A stretch of DNA of 22,255 nt from positions 1 through 22,255 of the forward strand of contig CAZKWC010000049.1 of NCBI GenBank assembly GCA_964556425.1, read 5' to 3'. The notes under the pieces are model-generated. The model was given only the letters and a program-made list of their open reading frames with translations. It ran no database searches and had not been told where the DNA came from. Position 1 is the stretch's first letter. Each line of letters opens with the position of its first letter. Both the position numbers and the translations under genes were made by a program. The stretch comes from JALQUL01 sp964556425. Its GTDB lineage: Bacteria; Pseudomonadota; Gammaproteobacteria; Burkholderiales; Burkholderiaceae_C. Positions 15,798 through 22,255 of the stretch are shown one piece after another.

Positions 15798-16007
15798 ATT
15801 GTCGATTTTTAACCCACTACTGCGGTATCTTTTTGTGGGGCTAAGTTAGGGCAGTGCTTGCCAAATTCATTTCATTTCACTTCATCTGCCATCCATTGAA
15901 ATGAGTGAAATGGTCTTGTGATTGGTATCTTCAGCATAAGAAATATTTGATTTTGGTAGTGCTACATGCTATTTGCGCTAAGAAAATTTTAAAAATAGTT
16001 GAAAAAG

Positions 16008-16021
16008 TGCATTTTTTTGCA
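16008..16021. promoter_or_regulatory. Putative BoxR operator upstream of boxC (TGCA-N6-TGCA)
   Basis: TGCA (16008-16011), six T residues and TGCA (16018-16021) give the exact TGCA-N6-TGCA form described for the BzdR operator. It ends 9 bp before the -35. Further TGCA copies lie at 16050-16053, touching the -10, and at 16083-16086. The density of TGCA here is higher than expected by chance in AT-rich DNA. Confidence 0.55.
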
Positions 16022-16030
16022 TAAAAAGGC

Positions 16031-16060
16031 TTGCTTATCTATTTTTATGTGCATTATAAT
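16031..16060 (+). promoter_or_regulatory. Candidate boxCBA promoter
   Basis: A perfect -10 TATAAT (16055-16060) lies 18 bp after TTGCTT (16031-16036), a partial -35. The transcript would start near 16067, with a leader of about 80 nt to boxC. A TGCA at 16050-16053 abuts the -10 and another lies in the leader, consistent with repression by BoxR. Confidence 0.55.
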
Positions 16061-16146
16061 TCATGTCATGCGATAGGTTTGATGCACTAAATTACATATC
16101 AACCCATTAAAATTTTTATTTTTATCTTACTCCAAGGAGTCTTTCA

Positions 16147-17817
16147 ATGAATGCTGCATTATCAGTTGATTTAAGAGTTGACTATCAAACTCATCCTACT
16201 CAATACAGACATTGGAAGCTAAGCTTCGATGGAGCCGTAGCCACTTTGAAAGCTGACTTTGACGAAAACGCTGGTCTTCGTCCTGGTTATAAGCTCAAGC
16301 TCAATAGCTATGATTTAGGGGTGGATATTGAATTAAACGATGCGATCAATCGAATTCGATTTGAACACCCAGAAGTGAAAACAGTTGTGATTACAAGTGC
16401 CAAAGAAAAAGTGTTTTGTTCTGGGGCTAATATTTTTATGCTGGGTGTTTCTAGCCACGCATGGAAGGTCAATTTTTGTAAATTTACCAACGAGACGCGT
16501 AATGGTTTTGAAGACACCTCCAAACATAGTGGTTTAAAATTTTTAGCTGCAGTGAATGGTGCTTGTGCTGGCGGTGGTTATGAATTGGCATTGGCATGTG
16601 ATGAAATTATTTTGGTAGATGACCGCTCAAGTGCTGTGAGCTTGCCAGAAGTTCCTTTATTGGGCGTGTTGCCTGGTACTGGCGGCTTAACTCGGGTAAC
16701 CGATAAGCGCCATGTACGTCATGATTTAGCCGATATTTTTTGTACCACCACCGAGGGCGTAAGAGGACAAAAAGCAAAAGATTGGCGTTTGGTAGATGAT
16801 ATTGCCAAGCCAGCTCAATTTGCCGCCAAGGTGCAAGCTCGTGCCCTTGAATTAGCTCAGCAAAGTGACAGACCTAGCGATGGTAAAGGGGTAGAGTTAA
16901 CACCTCTTCATTGCACCATTGAAGCCGACTCACTTCAATATGAATGGGTGACCGTACAAATTGACCGAATCAAACGAACAGCTACTTGGACAATTAAAGC
17001 CCCTAATCAGGCCTTGCCTAGTAGCATGGAGGCGGTAGAAGCAGCGGGTGCCAATTGGTATCCATTACAAATGGCTCGCGAATTAGAAGATGCCATCCTT
17101 AATATGCGTACCAATGAGTTGGAAATTGGTACATGGTTAATTAAAACCCAAGGCGATAGTGCTGCCGTACTGCAAATGGACGAGTTCTTACAAACTCATC
17201 AAAATCATTGGTTGGTGCGTGAAACCATTGGTTTATTACGCCGTACTTTTAGTCGTTTAGATGTTTCTTCACGCAGTTTATTTGCCCTAATTGAAAGTGG
17301 TTCTTGTTTTGTTGGCACTTTCTTAGAGTTGGCTTTGGCTTGTGACCGAATTTATCATTTGGCCTTGCCAGATGATGAGGCAGCAGCACCAAAAATTGTG
17401 GTTAATGCAATGAACTTTGGTTTATATCCTATGGTCACTGAACAAAGTCGTTTGGGTCGTCGTTTTTACGATGAGGCAGCCGCTTTGCAAGCCGTTAAAG
17501 ACAAAATGAATCAGGCTTTGGATGCCGATGCGGCTTTTGCAATTGGATTGGCCACTTCTAACCCAGATGATATTGATTGGGCCGATGAAATTCGAATTGC
17601 CATTGAAGAGCGTGTGGCTATGTCACCGGATGCGCTCACTGGTATGGAAGCTAATTTAAGATTTAATGGCCCAGAAAATATGTTTACCCGTGTATTTGGC
17701 CGCTTAACTGCTTGGCAAAATTGGATTTTCCAACGTCCTAACGCAGTAGGTGAAAAAGGCGCTTTAAAAGTGTATGGCAAAGGCGATAAAGCCGCCTTTG
17801 ATTGGAATCGTGTTTAA
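16147..17817 (+). CDS. boxC: BoxC: 2,3-epoxybenzoyl-CoA dihydrolase (benzoyl-CoA-dihydrodiol lyase)
   Basis: BoxC opens the epoxidised ring of 2,3-epoxybenzoyl-CoA with two waters, giving 3,4-dehydroadipyl-CoA semialdehyde and formate without oxygen. The 556-residue length is typical. The N-terminal half is a crotonase fold: an oxyanion-hole segment VFCSGANIFMLG at about 89-100, AVNGACAGGGYELALACDE at about 135-153 and LPEVPLLGVLPGTGGLTRV at about 166-184. The C-terminal half contains a second, degenerate crotonase-like unit (FVGTFLELALACDRIYHLA). AAGGAG lies about 8 bases before the ATG. It is the first gene of boxCBA and 111 bp upstream of boxB. Confidence 0.93.
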   Translation: MNAALSVDLRVDYQTHPTQYRHWKLSFDGAVATLKADFDENAGLRPGYKLKLNSYDLGVDIELNDAINRIRFEHPEVKTVVITSAKEKVFCSGANIFMLGVSSHAWKVNFCKFTNETRNGFEDTSKHSGLKFLAAVNGACAGGGYELALACDEIILVDDRSSAVSLPEVPLLGVLPGTGGLTRVTDKRHVRHDLADIFCTTTEGVRGQKAKDWRLVDDIAKPAQFAAKVQARALELAQQSDRPSDGKGVELTPLHCTIEADSLQYEWVTVQIDRIKRTATWTIKAPNQALPSSMEAVEAAGANWYPLQMARELEDAILNMRTNELEIGTWLIKTQGDSAAVLQMDEFLQTHQNHWLVRETIGLLRRTFSRLDVSSRSLFALIESGSCFVGTFLELALACDRIYHLALPDDEAAAPKIVVNAMNFGLYPMVTEQSRLGRRFYDEAAALQAVKDKMNQALDADAAFAIGLATSNPDDIDWADEIRIAIEERVAMSPDALTGMEANLRFNGPENMFTRVFGRLTAWQNWIFQRPNAVGEKGALKVYGKGDKAAFDWNRV

Positions 17818-17928
17818 GGCTTATGCCTAAGTACTCCCCACTCGATTCGTATTGAAGACTTTGGCATTTTGGTTTTTTATTTTTAACCCCAGTAGAGCAA
17901 GAATTTTTCTTAAATCAGGAGAAACAAG

Positions 17929-19353
17929 ATGAGCATTAATTACAGTGAAAAAATTCCTAATAATGTGAATTTAAGCGAAGACCGAACTTTGCAACGTGCC
18001 CTCGAACAATGGCAACCCAATTATCTCAATTGGTGGAATGATATGGGCCCTGATGAGTCGCAAAATTTTGATGTGTATTTACGTACTGCAGTAAGTGTTG
18101 ATCCTGATGGTTGGGCTCAATTTGGTCACGTTAAAATGCCAGATTACCGTTGGGGTATTTTCTTAAATCCGGCAGAAAAAGATCGTAAAATTCATTTTGG
18201 AGATCACAAGGGTGAAGATGCTTGGCAAGATGTGCCTGGCGAATATCGTGCTAATTTACGCCGTATTATTGTGACTCAAGGCGATACCGAACCCGCTTCT
18301 GTCGAGCAACAACGTCACTTAGGTTTAACTTGTCCTAGCCAATACGATTTACGTAATTTATTCCAAGTGAACGTAGAGGAAGGTCGTCATTTGTGGGCAA
18401 TGGTTTATTTATTGCATAAATATTTTGGTCGTGATGGTCGTGAAGAAGGTGAAGCATTGTTAGAGCGCCGCAGTGGCCAAGAAGATAATCCACGTATTTT
18501 GCAAGCCTTTAATGAAGAAACTCCCGATTGGTTGTCTTTCTTTATGTTCACCTACTTTACCGACCGCGATGGTAAGTTTCAGTTGTGTGCATTGGCAGAA
18601 TCTAGCTTTGACCCATTGGCTAGAACCACCAAATTTATGTTGACCGAAGAGGCCCATCATATGTTTGTCGGTGAGAGCGGTATTTCTCGTATCATTCAGC
18701 GCACTTGCCAAAAAATGAATGAACTTAAAACCGATGATCCCAAAAAATTGCGTGAAGCCGGAGTCATTGATCTACCCACCTTGCAACGCTATTTGAACTT
18801 CCATTTTAGTGTCACCATTGATTTGTTTGGTGCTGATGAGTCTAGCAATGCGGCTACCTTTTATTCAACTGGCTTAAAAGGTCGTTATGAAGAGGGTAAA
18901 CGAATGGATGATCATCAATTGCGTGGTGCTAGTTACAAGGTGTTAAATGTAGTGGGTGGCCAGTTGCAAGAGCGTGAAGTACCTATGCTTAACGCTTTAA
19001 ACGAAGTACTTCGTGATGACTACATTAAAGACAGTGTGGGTGGTGTGAATCGCTGGAATAAAGTCATTGAAAAAGCGGGTATTCCATTCCGTTTAACAGT
19101 ACCGCATAAAGCTTTCCATCGCAATATTGGTTCATTGGCAGGCGCCAAAGTTTCACCTGATGGCCAAGTGATTAGTCAAGCGGCTTGGGCAGCGAATGTC
19201 GATAGCTGGTTACCCTCTGCAACTGACCGTGCTTTTGTGGCAAGCTTAATGGGTCGTGTAGTTGAACCAGGCAAATTTGCCAATTGGATTGCACCTCCTA
19301 TGATTGGTATTAATCGTCAATCTGCCGATTTTGAATATATTCGTTTTAATTAA
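17929..19353 (+). CDS. boxB: BoxB: benzoyl-CoA 2,3-epoxidase oxygenase subunit (diiron)
   Basis: BoxB uses O2 and electrons from BoxA to convert benzoyl-CoA to 2,3-epoxybenzoyl-CoA in the cytoplasm. It has 474 residues, the expected size. The diiron ligand pattern is visible: Glu121 (GDTEP), Glu151 and His154 in VNVEEGRH, Asp212 (FTDRDG), and Glu241 and His244 in LTEEAHH. The spacing fits the family, where both metal-binding helices carry an ExxH pair. AGGAG lies 8 bases before the ATG. The stop codon is followed almost at once by a strong intrinsic terminator located before boxA, so this subunit may be made in excess of its reductase. Confidence 0.93.
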   Translation: MSINYSEKIPNNVNLSEDRTLQRALEQWQPNYLNWWNDMGPDESQNFDVYLRTAVSVDPDGWAQFGHVKMPDYRWGIFLNPAEKDRKIHFGDHKGEDAWQDVPGEYRANLRRIIVTQGDTEPASVEQQRHLGLTCPSQYDLRNLFQVNVEEGRHLWAMVYLLHKYFGRDGREEGEALLERRSGQEDNPRILQAFNEETPDWLSFFMFTYFTDRDGKFQLCALAESSFDPLARTTKFMLTEEAHHMFVGESGISRIIQRTCQKMNELKTDDPKKLREAGVIDLPTLQRYLNFHFSVTIDLFGADESSNAATFYSTGLKGRYEEGKRMDDHQLRGASYKVLNVVGGQLQEREVPMLNALNEVLRDDYIKDSVGGVNRWNKVIEKAGIPFRLTVPHKAFHRNIGSLAGAKVSPDGQVISQAAWAANVDSWLPSATDRAFVASLMGRVVEPGKFANWIAPPMIGINRQSADFEYIRFN

Positions 19354-19362
19354 TAGTGTCTT

Positions 19363-19404
19363 GACTGCTACTGGTGTGAAAATGAAGTAGCAGTCTGTTT
19401 TTTT
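19363..19404 (+). terminator. Intrinsic terminator between boxB and boxA
   Basis: GACTGCTAC (19363-19371) pairs perfectly with GTAGCAGTC (19387-19395) around a 15-base loop. TG and seven T residues follow (19398-19404). The T-run leads straight into the boxA ribosome binding site AGGTGG (19405-19410). It should end part of the boxCB transcripts and may act as an attenuator for boxA. Confidence 0.75.
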
Positions 19405-19414
19405 AGGTGGCCTT

Positions 19415-20722
19415 ATGCAAATGCTCAATCCCGAATTACTCAAACAGCATATTATTGATCCCGAAATATGTATTAGGTGCAATACATGTGAGGCCACCTG
19501 TCCTATTCAGGCCATTACTCATGATTCACAAAATTATGTAGTAGATGCCGAGAAATGTAATTTTTGTATGGCTTGTATTTCGCCATGTCCAACGGGTTCT
19601 ATTGATAACTGGCGGACTGTTTTAAAGTCAAAGCCTTACACCCTAGAAGAGCAATTGAGCTGGGAAGAAATGCCCCTAGAGTTAAGTCCTGAACAATTGG
19701 GAGTTACGGCAGGAATAGCCAATGATGCGAGTTCAGAAGTAGCTGATCATTTAGCGGCCACTCAAAGTACTGCGTCAAGCCTGGCAAGCGCTCAACATGC
19801 TACAAGCGTGAACCCTGTGGCCTCATTAAGCGCAAGTATTGGTTCACAATTGCCACCTTGGTCAGCTGCACATGCTTATGTGAATTTATATGCTGTAAAA
19901 AATCCAATTACGGCAACGGTAGTAGGTAATGTCAGAGTAACCGAGGTGGGCCGTGAAAATGATACTCATCACATTGTGCTCGATTTTGGTGTGATGCCAT
20001 TTCCTGTTTTAGAGGGGCAATCCATTGGCGTCTTGCCACCAGGAGTAGATGAGCGCGGCAAACCTCATCATGCAAGGCAATATTCAATCGCCAGCCCACG
20101 TAACGGCGAGCGACCAGGCTATAACAATATATCTTTAACCGTGAAACGAGTACTTGAGAATCATCAAGGTCAGGCAGTTATGGGAGTGGCTTCCAACTAT
20201 CTGTGCGATTTAAATGTAGGCGATACGGTTCAAGTGATTGGCCCATTTGGAGCCAGCTTTTTAATGCCTAATCATCCCAAGTCTCATATTCTAATGATAT
20301 GCACTGGTACTGGCAGTGCACCAATGCGTGCCATGACAGAGTGGCGTAGGCGATTACGTGCCTCAGGTAAGTTTGAAGGCGGCAAACTGATGTTGTTCTT
20401 TGGTGCAAGAACCGCACAAGAGTTACCTTATTTTGGCCCCTTACAAAATTTACCAAAAGATTTTATTGATACCAATTTTGCATTTTCAAGAGCACCTAAT
20501 ACGCCTAAACGATATGTTCAAGATGCGATTCGTGATCGAGCCACTGATGTTGCTGCCTTAATTAAAGACCCGAATACCTATATTTACGTCTGTGGATTAA
20601 AGGCTATGGAGGAGGGGGTTTTATTAGTATTAAAAGAGGTAGTCACGCAAAATGGTCAAGATTGGGAAAAGTTAGCAGAAAGCCTTAAAATACAAGGACG
20701 ATTGCATTTAGAGACATATTAA
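19415..20722 (+). CDS. boxA: BoxA: benzoyl-CoA epoxidase reductase subunit (ferredoxin / FAD-NADPH)
   Basis: BoxA passes electrons from NADPH through FAD and two iron-sulfur clusters to the BoxB diiron site. In its 435 residues the first section is a two-cluster ferredoxin: CIRCNTCEATCP with Cys19, 22, 25 and 29, and CNFCMACISPCP with Cys48, 51, 54 and 58. An Ala/Ser-rich linker spans about 93-150. A ferredoxin-NADP reductase module follows: FAD site RQYSIAS at about 221-227, nucleotide site CTGTGSAPM at about 296-304, FFGART at about 328-333 and YVCGLKAMEEG at about 391-401. Either ATG 19415 or 19421 could serve; AGGTGG lies 4 bases before the first, which I chose. The gene is preceded by a terminator, so its level may be lower than that of boxB. 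Confidence 0.92.
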   Translation: MQMLNPELLKQHIIDPEICIRCNTCEATCPIQAITHDSQNYVVDAEKCNFCMACISPCPTGSIDNWRTVLKSKPYTLEEQLSWEEMPLELSPEQLGVTAGIANDASSEVADHLAATQSTASSLASAQHATSVNPVASLSASIGSQLPPWSAAHAYVNLYAVKNPITATVVGNVRVTEVGRENDTHHIVLDFGVMPFPVLEGQSIGVLPPGVDERGKPHHARQYSIASPRNGERPGYNNISLTVKRVLENHQGQAVMGVASNYLCDLNVGDTVQVIGPFGASFLMPNHPKSHILMICTGTGSAPMRAMTEWRRRLRASGKFEGGKLMLFFGARTAQELPYFGPLQNLPKDFIDTNFAFSRAPNTPKRYVQDAIRDRATDVAALIKDPNTYIYVCGLKAMEEGVLLVLKEVVTQNGQDWEKLAESLKIQGRLHLETY

Positions 20723-20966
20723 AAATGCGAGCAGATTATCTTACATCGCTGCTATTTAAAGGTCTTTAAAAAAGCTACAACAGCAATTTATCATTTGCCC
20801 AATAAAAGCCAAGTTCAATGAACAACTAGATAAGTTTCCCTGTGAACGGTCTTTGTTGAACGTAAAACATTTTCTATTTAGTTGAACTCGGTCATATCGC
20901 AAGTGTCAAAATTGTTTTTTGTTGCAGTTGCATTCATCATTTTTGTATTTATTTTGATTGAGACCT
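20723..20966. other. Intergenic region between boxA and the hydratase gene, with a candidate promoter
   Basis: There is no gene in these 244 bases. A possible promoter is TTGCAG (20922-20927) with TATTTA (20946-20951) at 18 bp. TGCA occurs twice at 20923-20926 and 20929-20932, but only 2 bp apart, unlike the 6-bp spacing of the putative BoxR sites. A TTGAAC repeat at 20856 and 20882 and an imperfect palindrome GTTCAATGAAC (20813-20823) were also seen. No strong terminator for boxA was found. Confidence 0.4.
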
Positions 20967-21782
20967 ATGAGCGAAAATTTAGCCCCTGCTGCCGCCAATA
21001 ATTTGGTGCAATTTGAAGTGAATAGTTCTGGCGTGGCTTATGTCACCATGAACCGACCTGAAGTATTTAATGCTTTCGACGAAGCCATGATTGCTCAACT
21101 ATCAGAGCTTTTTGACAGTATCGAAACAAATCCTGAAGTACGATTGGTGGTTTTAGCAGGAAGCGGCAAGCACTTTAGTGCTGGAGCTGATTTAGCTTGG
21201 ATGCAAAGGGCAAGCGCAGCATCACAAGAATGGAATTTGGCAGATGCAAGACGTTTTTCCAATATGTTGGCAAAAATCGCAGATTGCAGCAAACCGACCA
21301 TTGCAAAAGTACAAGGTGCAGCTTTAGGCGGTGGTGTGGGCCTAGCTTGTGCCTGCGATATTGCATTGGCATCAGATGATGCCAGTTTTTCGGTGAGTGA
21401 GGCAAAATTTGGAATTTTGCCTGCTGTGATTGGACCGTATGTGATTCAGGCGGTGGGTAAACGTCAAGCTAAGCGCTTGGCTTTAACGGCTAGCCGTATT
21501 AACGCCCTTGAAGCATTGTCTATGGGCTTGGTACAAAAAGTAGTGGCCCGTGATGCACTAGATGCTTGTGTGGCAGAAACAGTAAAAGACTTGTTAATTG
21601 CTGGCCCTCAAGCACAAAAAGAAATTAAACAATTATTCGCGCAAATACCTGTAGGTATGGTCACACCAGAGGTGCGAGAGTTAACTGCACAAACCATTAG
21701 CAGAGTGCGCACTACCGATGAAGCCAAGTCAGGTTTTGCAGCCTTTTTCGCTAAACAAGCTGCTCCTTGGATTCAATCATGA
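20967..21782 (+). CDS. Enoyl-CoA hydratase/isomerase family protein, LiuC-like (methylglutaconyl-CoA hydratase type)
   Basis: This crotonase-family protein of 271 residues probably hydrates or isomerises a CoA thioester in the cytoplasm. The oxyanion segment GKHFSAGADLAWM and the core GAALGGGVGLACACDIALA are clear. In this core the first catalytic Glu of classical crotonases is Gly, while the second, in SVSEAKFGILPAVIGPYV, is kept. The PAVIGPYV pattern is typical of LiuC/GnyH-type methylglutaconyl-CoA hydratases of leucine degradation. Next to box genes it might instead serve the beta-oxidation-like steps after 3,4-dehydroadipyl-CoA. I chose the ATG at 20967; an in-frame TTG at 20958 would add three residues and has no better ribosome binding site. 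The end overlaps the next gene by 4 bp. Confidence 0.85.
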   Translation: MSENLAPAAANNLVQFEVNSSGVAYVTMNRPEVFNAFDEAMIAQLSELFDSIETNPEVRLVVLAGSGKHFSAGADLAWMQRASAASQEWNLADARRFSNMLAKIADCSKPTIAKVQGAALGGGVGLACACDIALASDDASFSVSEAKFGILPAVIGPYVIQAVGKRQAKRLALTASRINALEALSMGLVQKVVARDALDACVAETVKDLLIAGPQAQKEIKQLFAQIPVGMVTPEVRELTAQTISRVRTTDEAKSGFAAFFAKQAAPWIQS

Positions 21783-22222
21783 AATTTGCTGAGTTTTATG
21801 TTGGGCAAATAATTGAGGCTGGCCCTATACAAGTCTCTGAAACGGAAATTATTGAATTTGCCAAGCAGTTCGACCCACAATGGTTTCATATTAACCCCGA
21901 GGAGGCCGCTACAGGCCATTTTGACGGCTTAATAGCCAGTGGTTGGCATACCTGTTGCCTTGTGATGCGATTAATTGCTGATAAGGTTTTAGAAGGCTCA
22001 GAGTCGTATGCATCACCTGGTTTGGCATATTTAAAATGGATGCACCCCGTTCGCCCTAACGATGCATTATCAGTTAAAGCACATGTGTTAGAAGTAAGGT
22101 TTTCTGCCAGCAACCCTAGTCGAGGTATTTTAAGATGGCGTTGGGATGCTTTTCAACAAGATAATATTCAAGTGCTGGAACTAGAGGCAACCAGTATGTT
22201 TGATATGAAGATTAAAAGATAA
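21779..22222 (+). CDS. MaoC-family (R)-hydratase-like dehydratase
   Basis: This small protein of 147 residues has a single hot-dog (MaoC) domain. The hydratase-2 motif is visible: FDPQWFHINPEEA at about 31-43, carrying the Asp and His of the catalytic dyad, followed by FDGLIASGWHT at about 50-60. Members hydrate or dehydrate acyl-CoA double bonds. Its ATG overlaps the TGA of the preceding hydratase (ATGA), so the two are translationally coupled and probably act on related CoA thioesters. An in-frame TTG at 21767 would extend it by four residues, but the ATGA overlap is the better start. The stop lies 33 bases before the window end, so any further operon genes are not visible. Confidence 0.85.
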   Translation: MKFAEFYVGQIIEAGPIQVSETEIIEFAKQFDPQWFHINPEEAATGHFDGLIASGWHTCCLVMRLIADKVLEGSESYASPGLAYLKWMHPVRPNDALSVKAHVLEVRFSASNPSRGILRWRWDAFQQDNIQVLELEATSMFDMKIKR

Positions 22223-22255
22223 GTAATTTTTTTACCTCTTTTTGCCAGCAAGAGT

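Larger units (their letters stand above)
15798..16146. other. boxR-boxC intergenic region
   Basis: This gap of 349 bases has no gene. It contains an inverted repeat, CATTTCACT-T-CAT (15873-15885) pairing with ATG-AGTGAAATG (15901-15912) around a 15-base loop and without a T-run. To its right lie the boxC promoter and TGCA elements annotated separately. No clear intrinsic terminator for boxR was seen, so some read-through from boxR into boxC is possible. Confidence 0.65.

Noticed and set aside
15813..15839. CCCAC/GTGGG pairing as a boxR terminator
   Set aside because: Only five pairs over a 17-base loop, and no T-run follows.
17818..17928. GGC-TTAT-GCC mini-hairpin after boxC as a terminator
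   Set aside because: The stem is very short and the T-rich stretch lies too far away to act with it.
20813..20887. GTTCAATGAAC palindrome and TTGAAC direct repeats after boxA as an operator
   Set aside because: The elements are short, irregularly spaced and not aligned with a convincing promoter.
20923..20932. TGCA-N2-TGCA as a third BoxR site
   Set aside because: The 2-bp spacing differs from the 6-bp spacing of the two better sites, and the promoter here is itself uncertain.

Overview
The window looks like a chromosomal segment of a low-GC betaproteobacterium, most likely of the order Burkholderiales. This rests on the gene content: a box-type aerobic benzoate cluster with a BoxR regulator and a LivFGMHK-type importer. 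The DNA is AT-rich and third codon positions favour A/T throughout. The genus cannot be named from the sequence alone. No insertion sequences, CRISPR arrays, tRNA or rRNA genes were seen.

Layout. (1) 1-1892, minus: the 5' part of a tandem AAA+ ATPase that runs off the left edge. It is followed by an 820-bp very AT-rich gap with a small structured, less AT-rich island. (2) 2713-7363, plus: a three-gene ABC importer made of a family-1 periplasmic binding protein, a long permease with two fused permease domains, and an ATPase. Families of this type are usually annotated as ferric iron uptake (Fbp/Afu), but the layout also fits the Afu hexose-phosphate importers. A terminator follows the binding-protein gene, and a second candidate promoter precedes the permease. 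(3) A symmetric bidirectional terminator at 7401-7426 separates this cassette from the opposing operon. (4) 14720 down to 7425, minus: benzoate-CoA ligase, an alpha/beta hydrolase, then livK-, livH-, livM-, livG- and livF-like genes, apparently one operon. (5) 14880-15797, plus: BoxR, a helix-turn-helix regulator fused to a shikimate-kinase-like domain, transcribed divergently from the ligase. (6) 16147-20722, plus: boxC, boxB, boxA. (7) 20967-22222, plus: a crotonase-family hydratase (LiuC-like) overlapping a MaoC-type dehydratase by 4 bp.

How the genes fit together. The Liv-type importer probably brings benzoate or a related aromatic acid into the cell, and the ligase makes benzoyl-CoA. BoxA (reductase) and BoxB (diiron epoxidase) form 2,3-epoxybenzoyl-CoA. 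BoxC opens the ring to 3,4-dehydroadipyl-CoA semialdehyde and formate. BoxR presumably senses benzoyl-CoA and represses both transcription units: a GCA-N6-TGCA element lies at the boxR start region and a perfect TGCA-N6-TGCA lies just upstream of the boxC promoter. The next pathway enzyme, 3,4-dehydroadipyl-CoA semialdehyde dehydrogenase, is not in the window. A strong intrinsic terminator sits between boxB and boxA and could lower BoxA relative to BoxC and BoxB.
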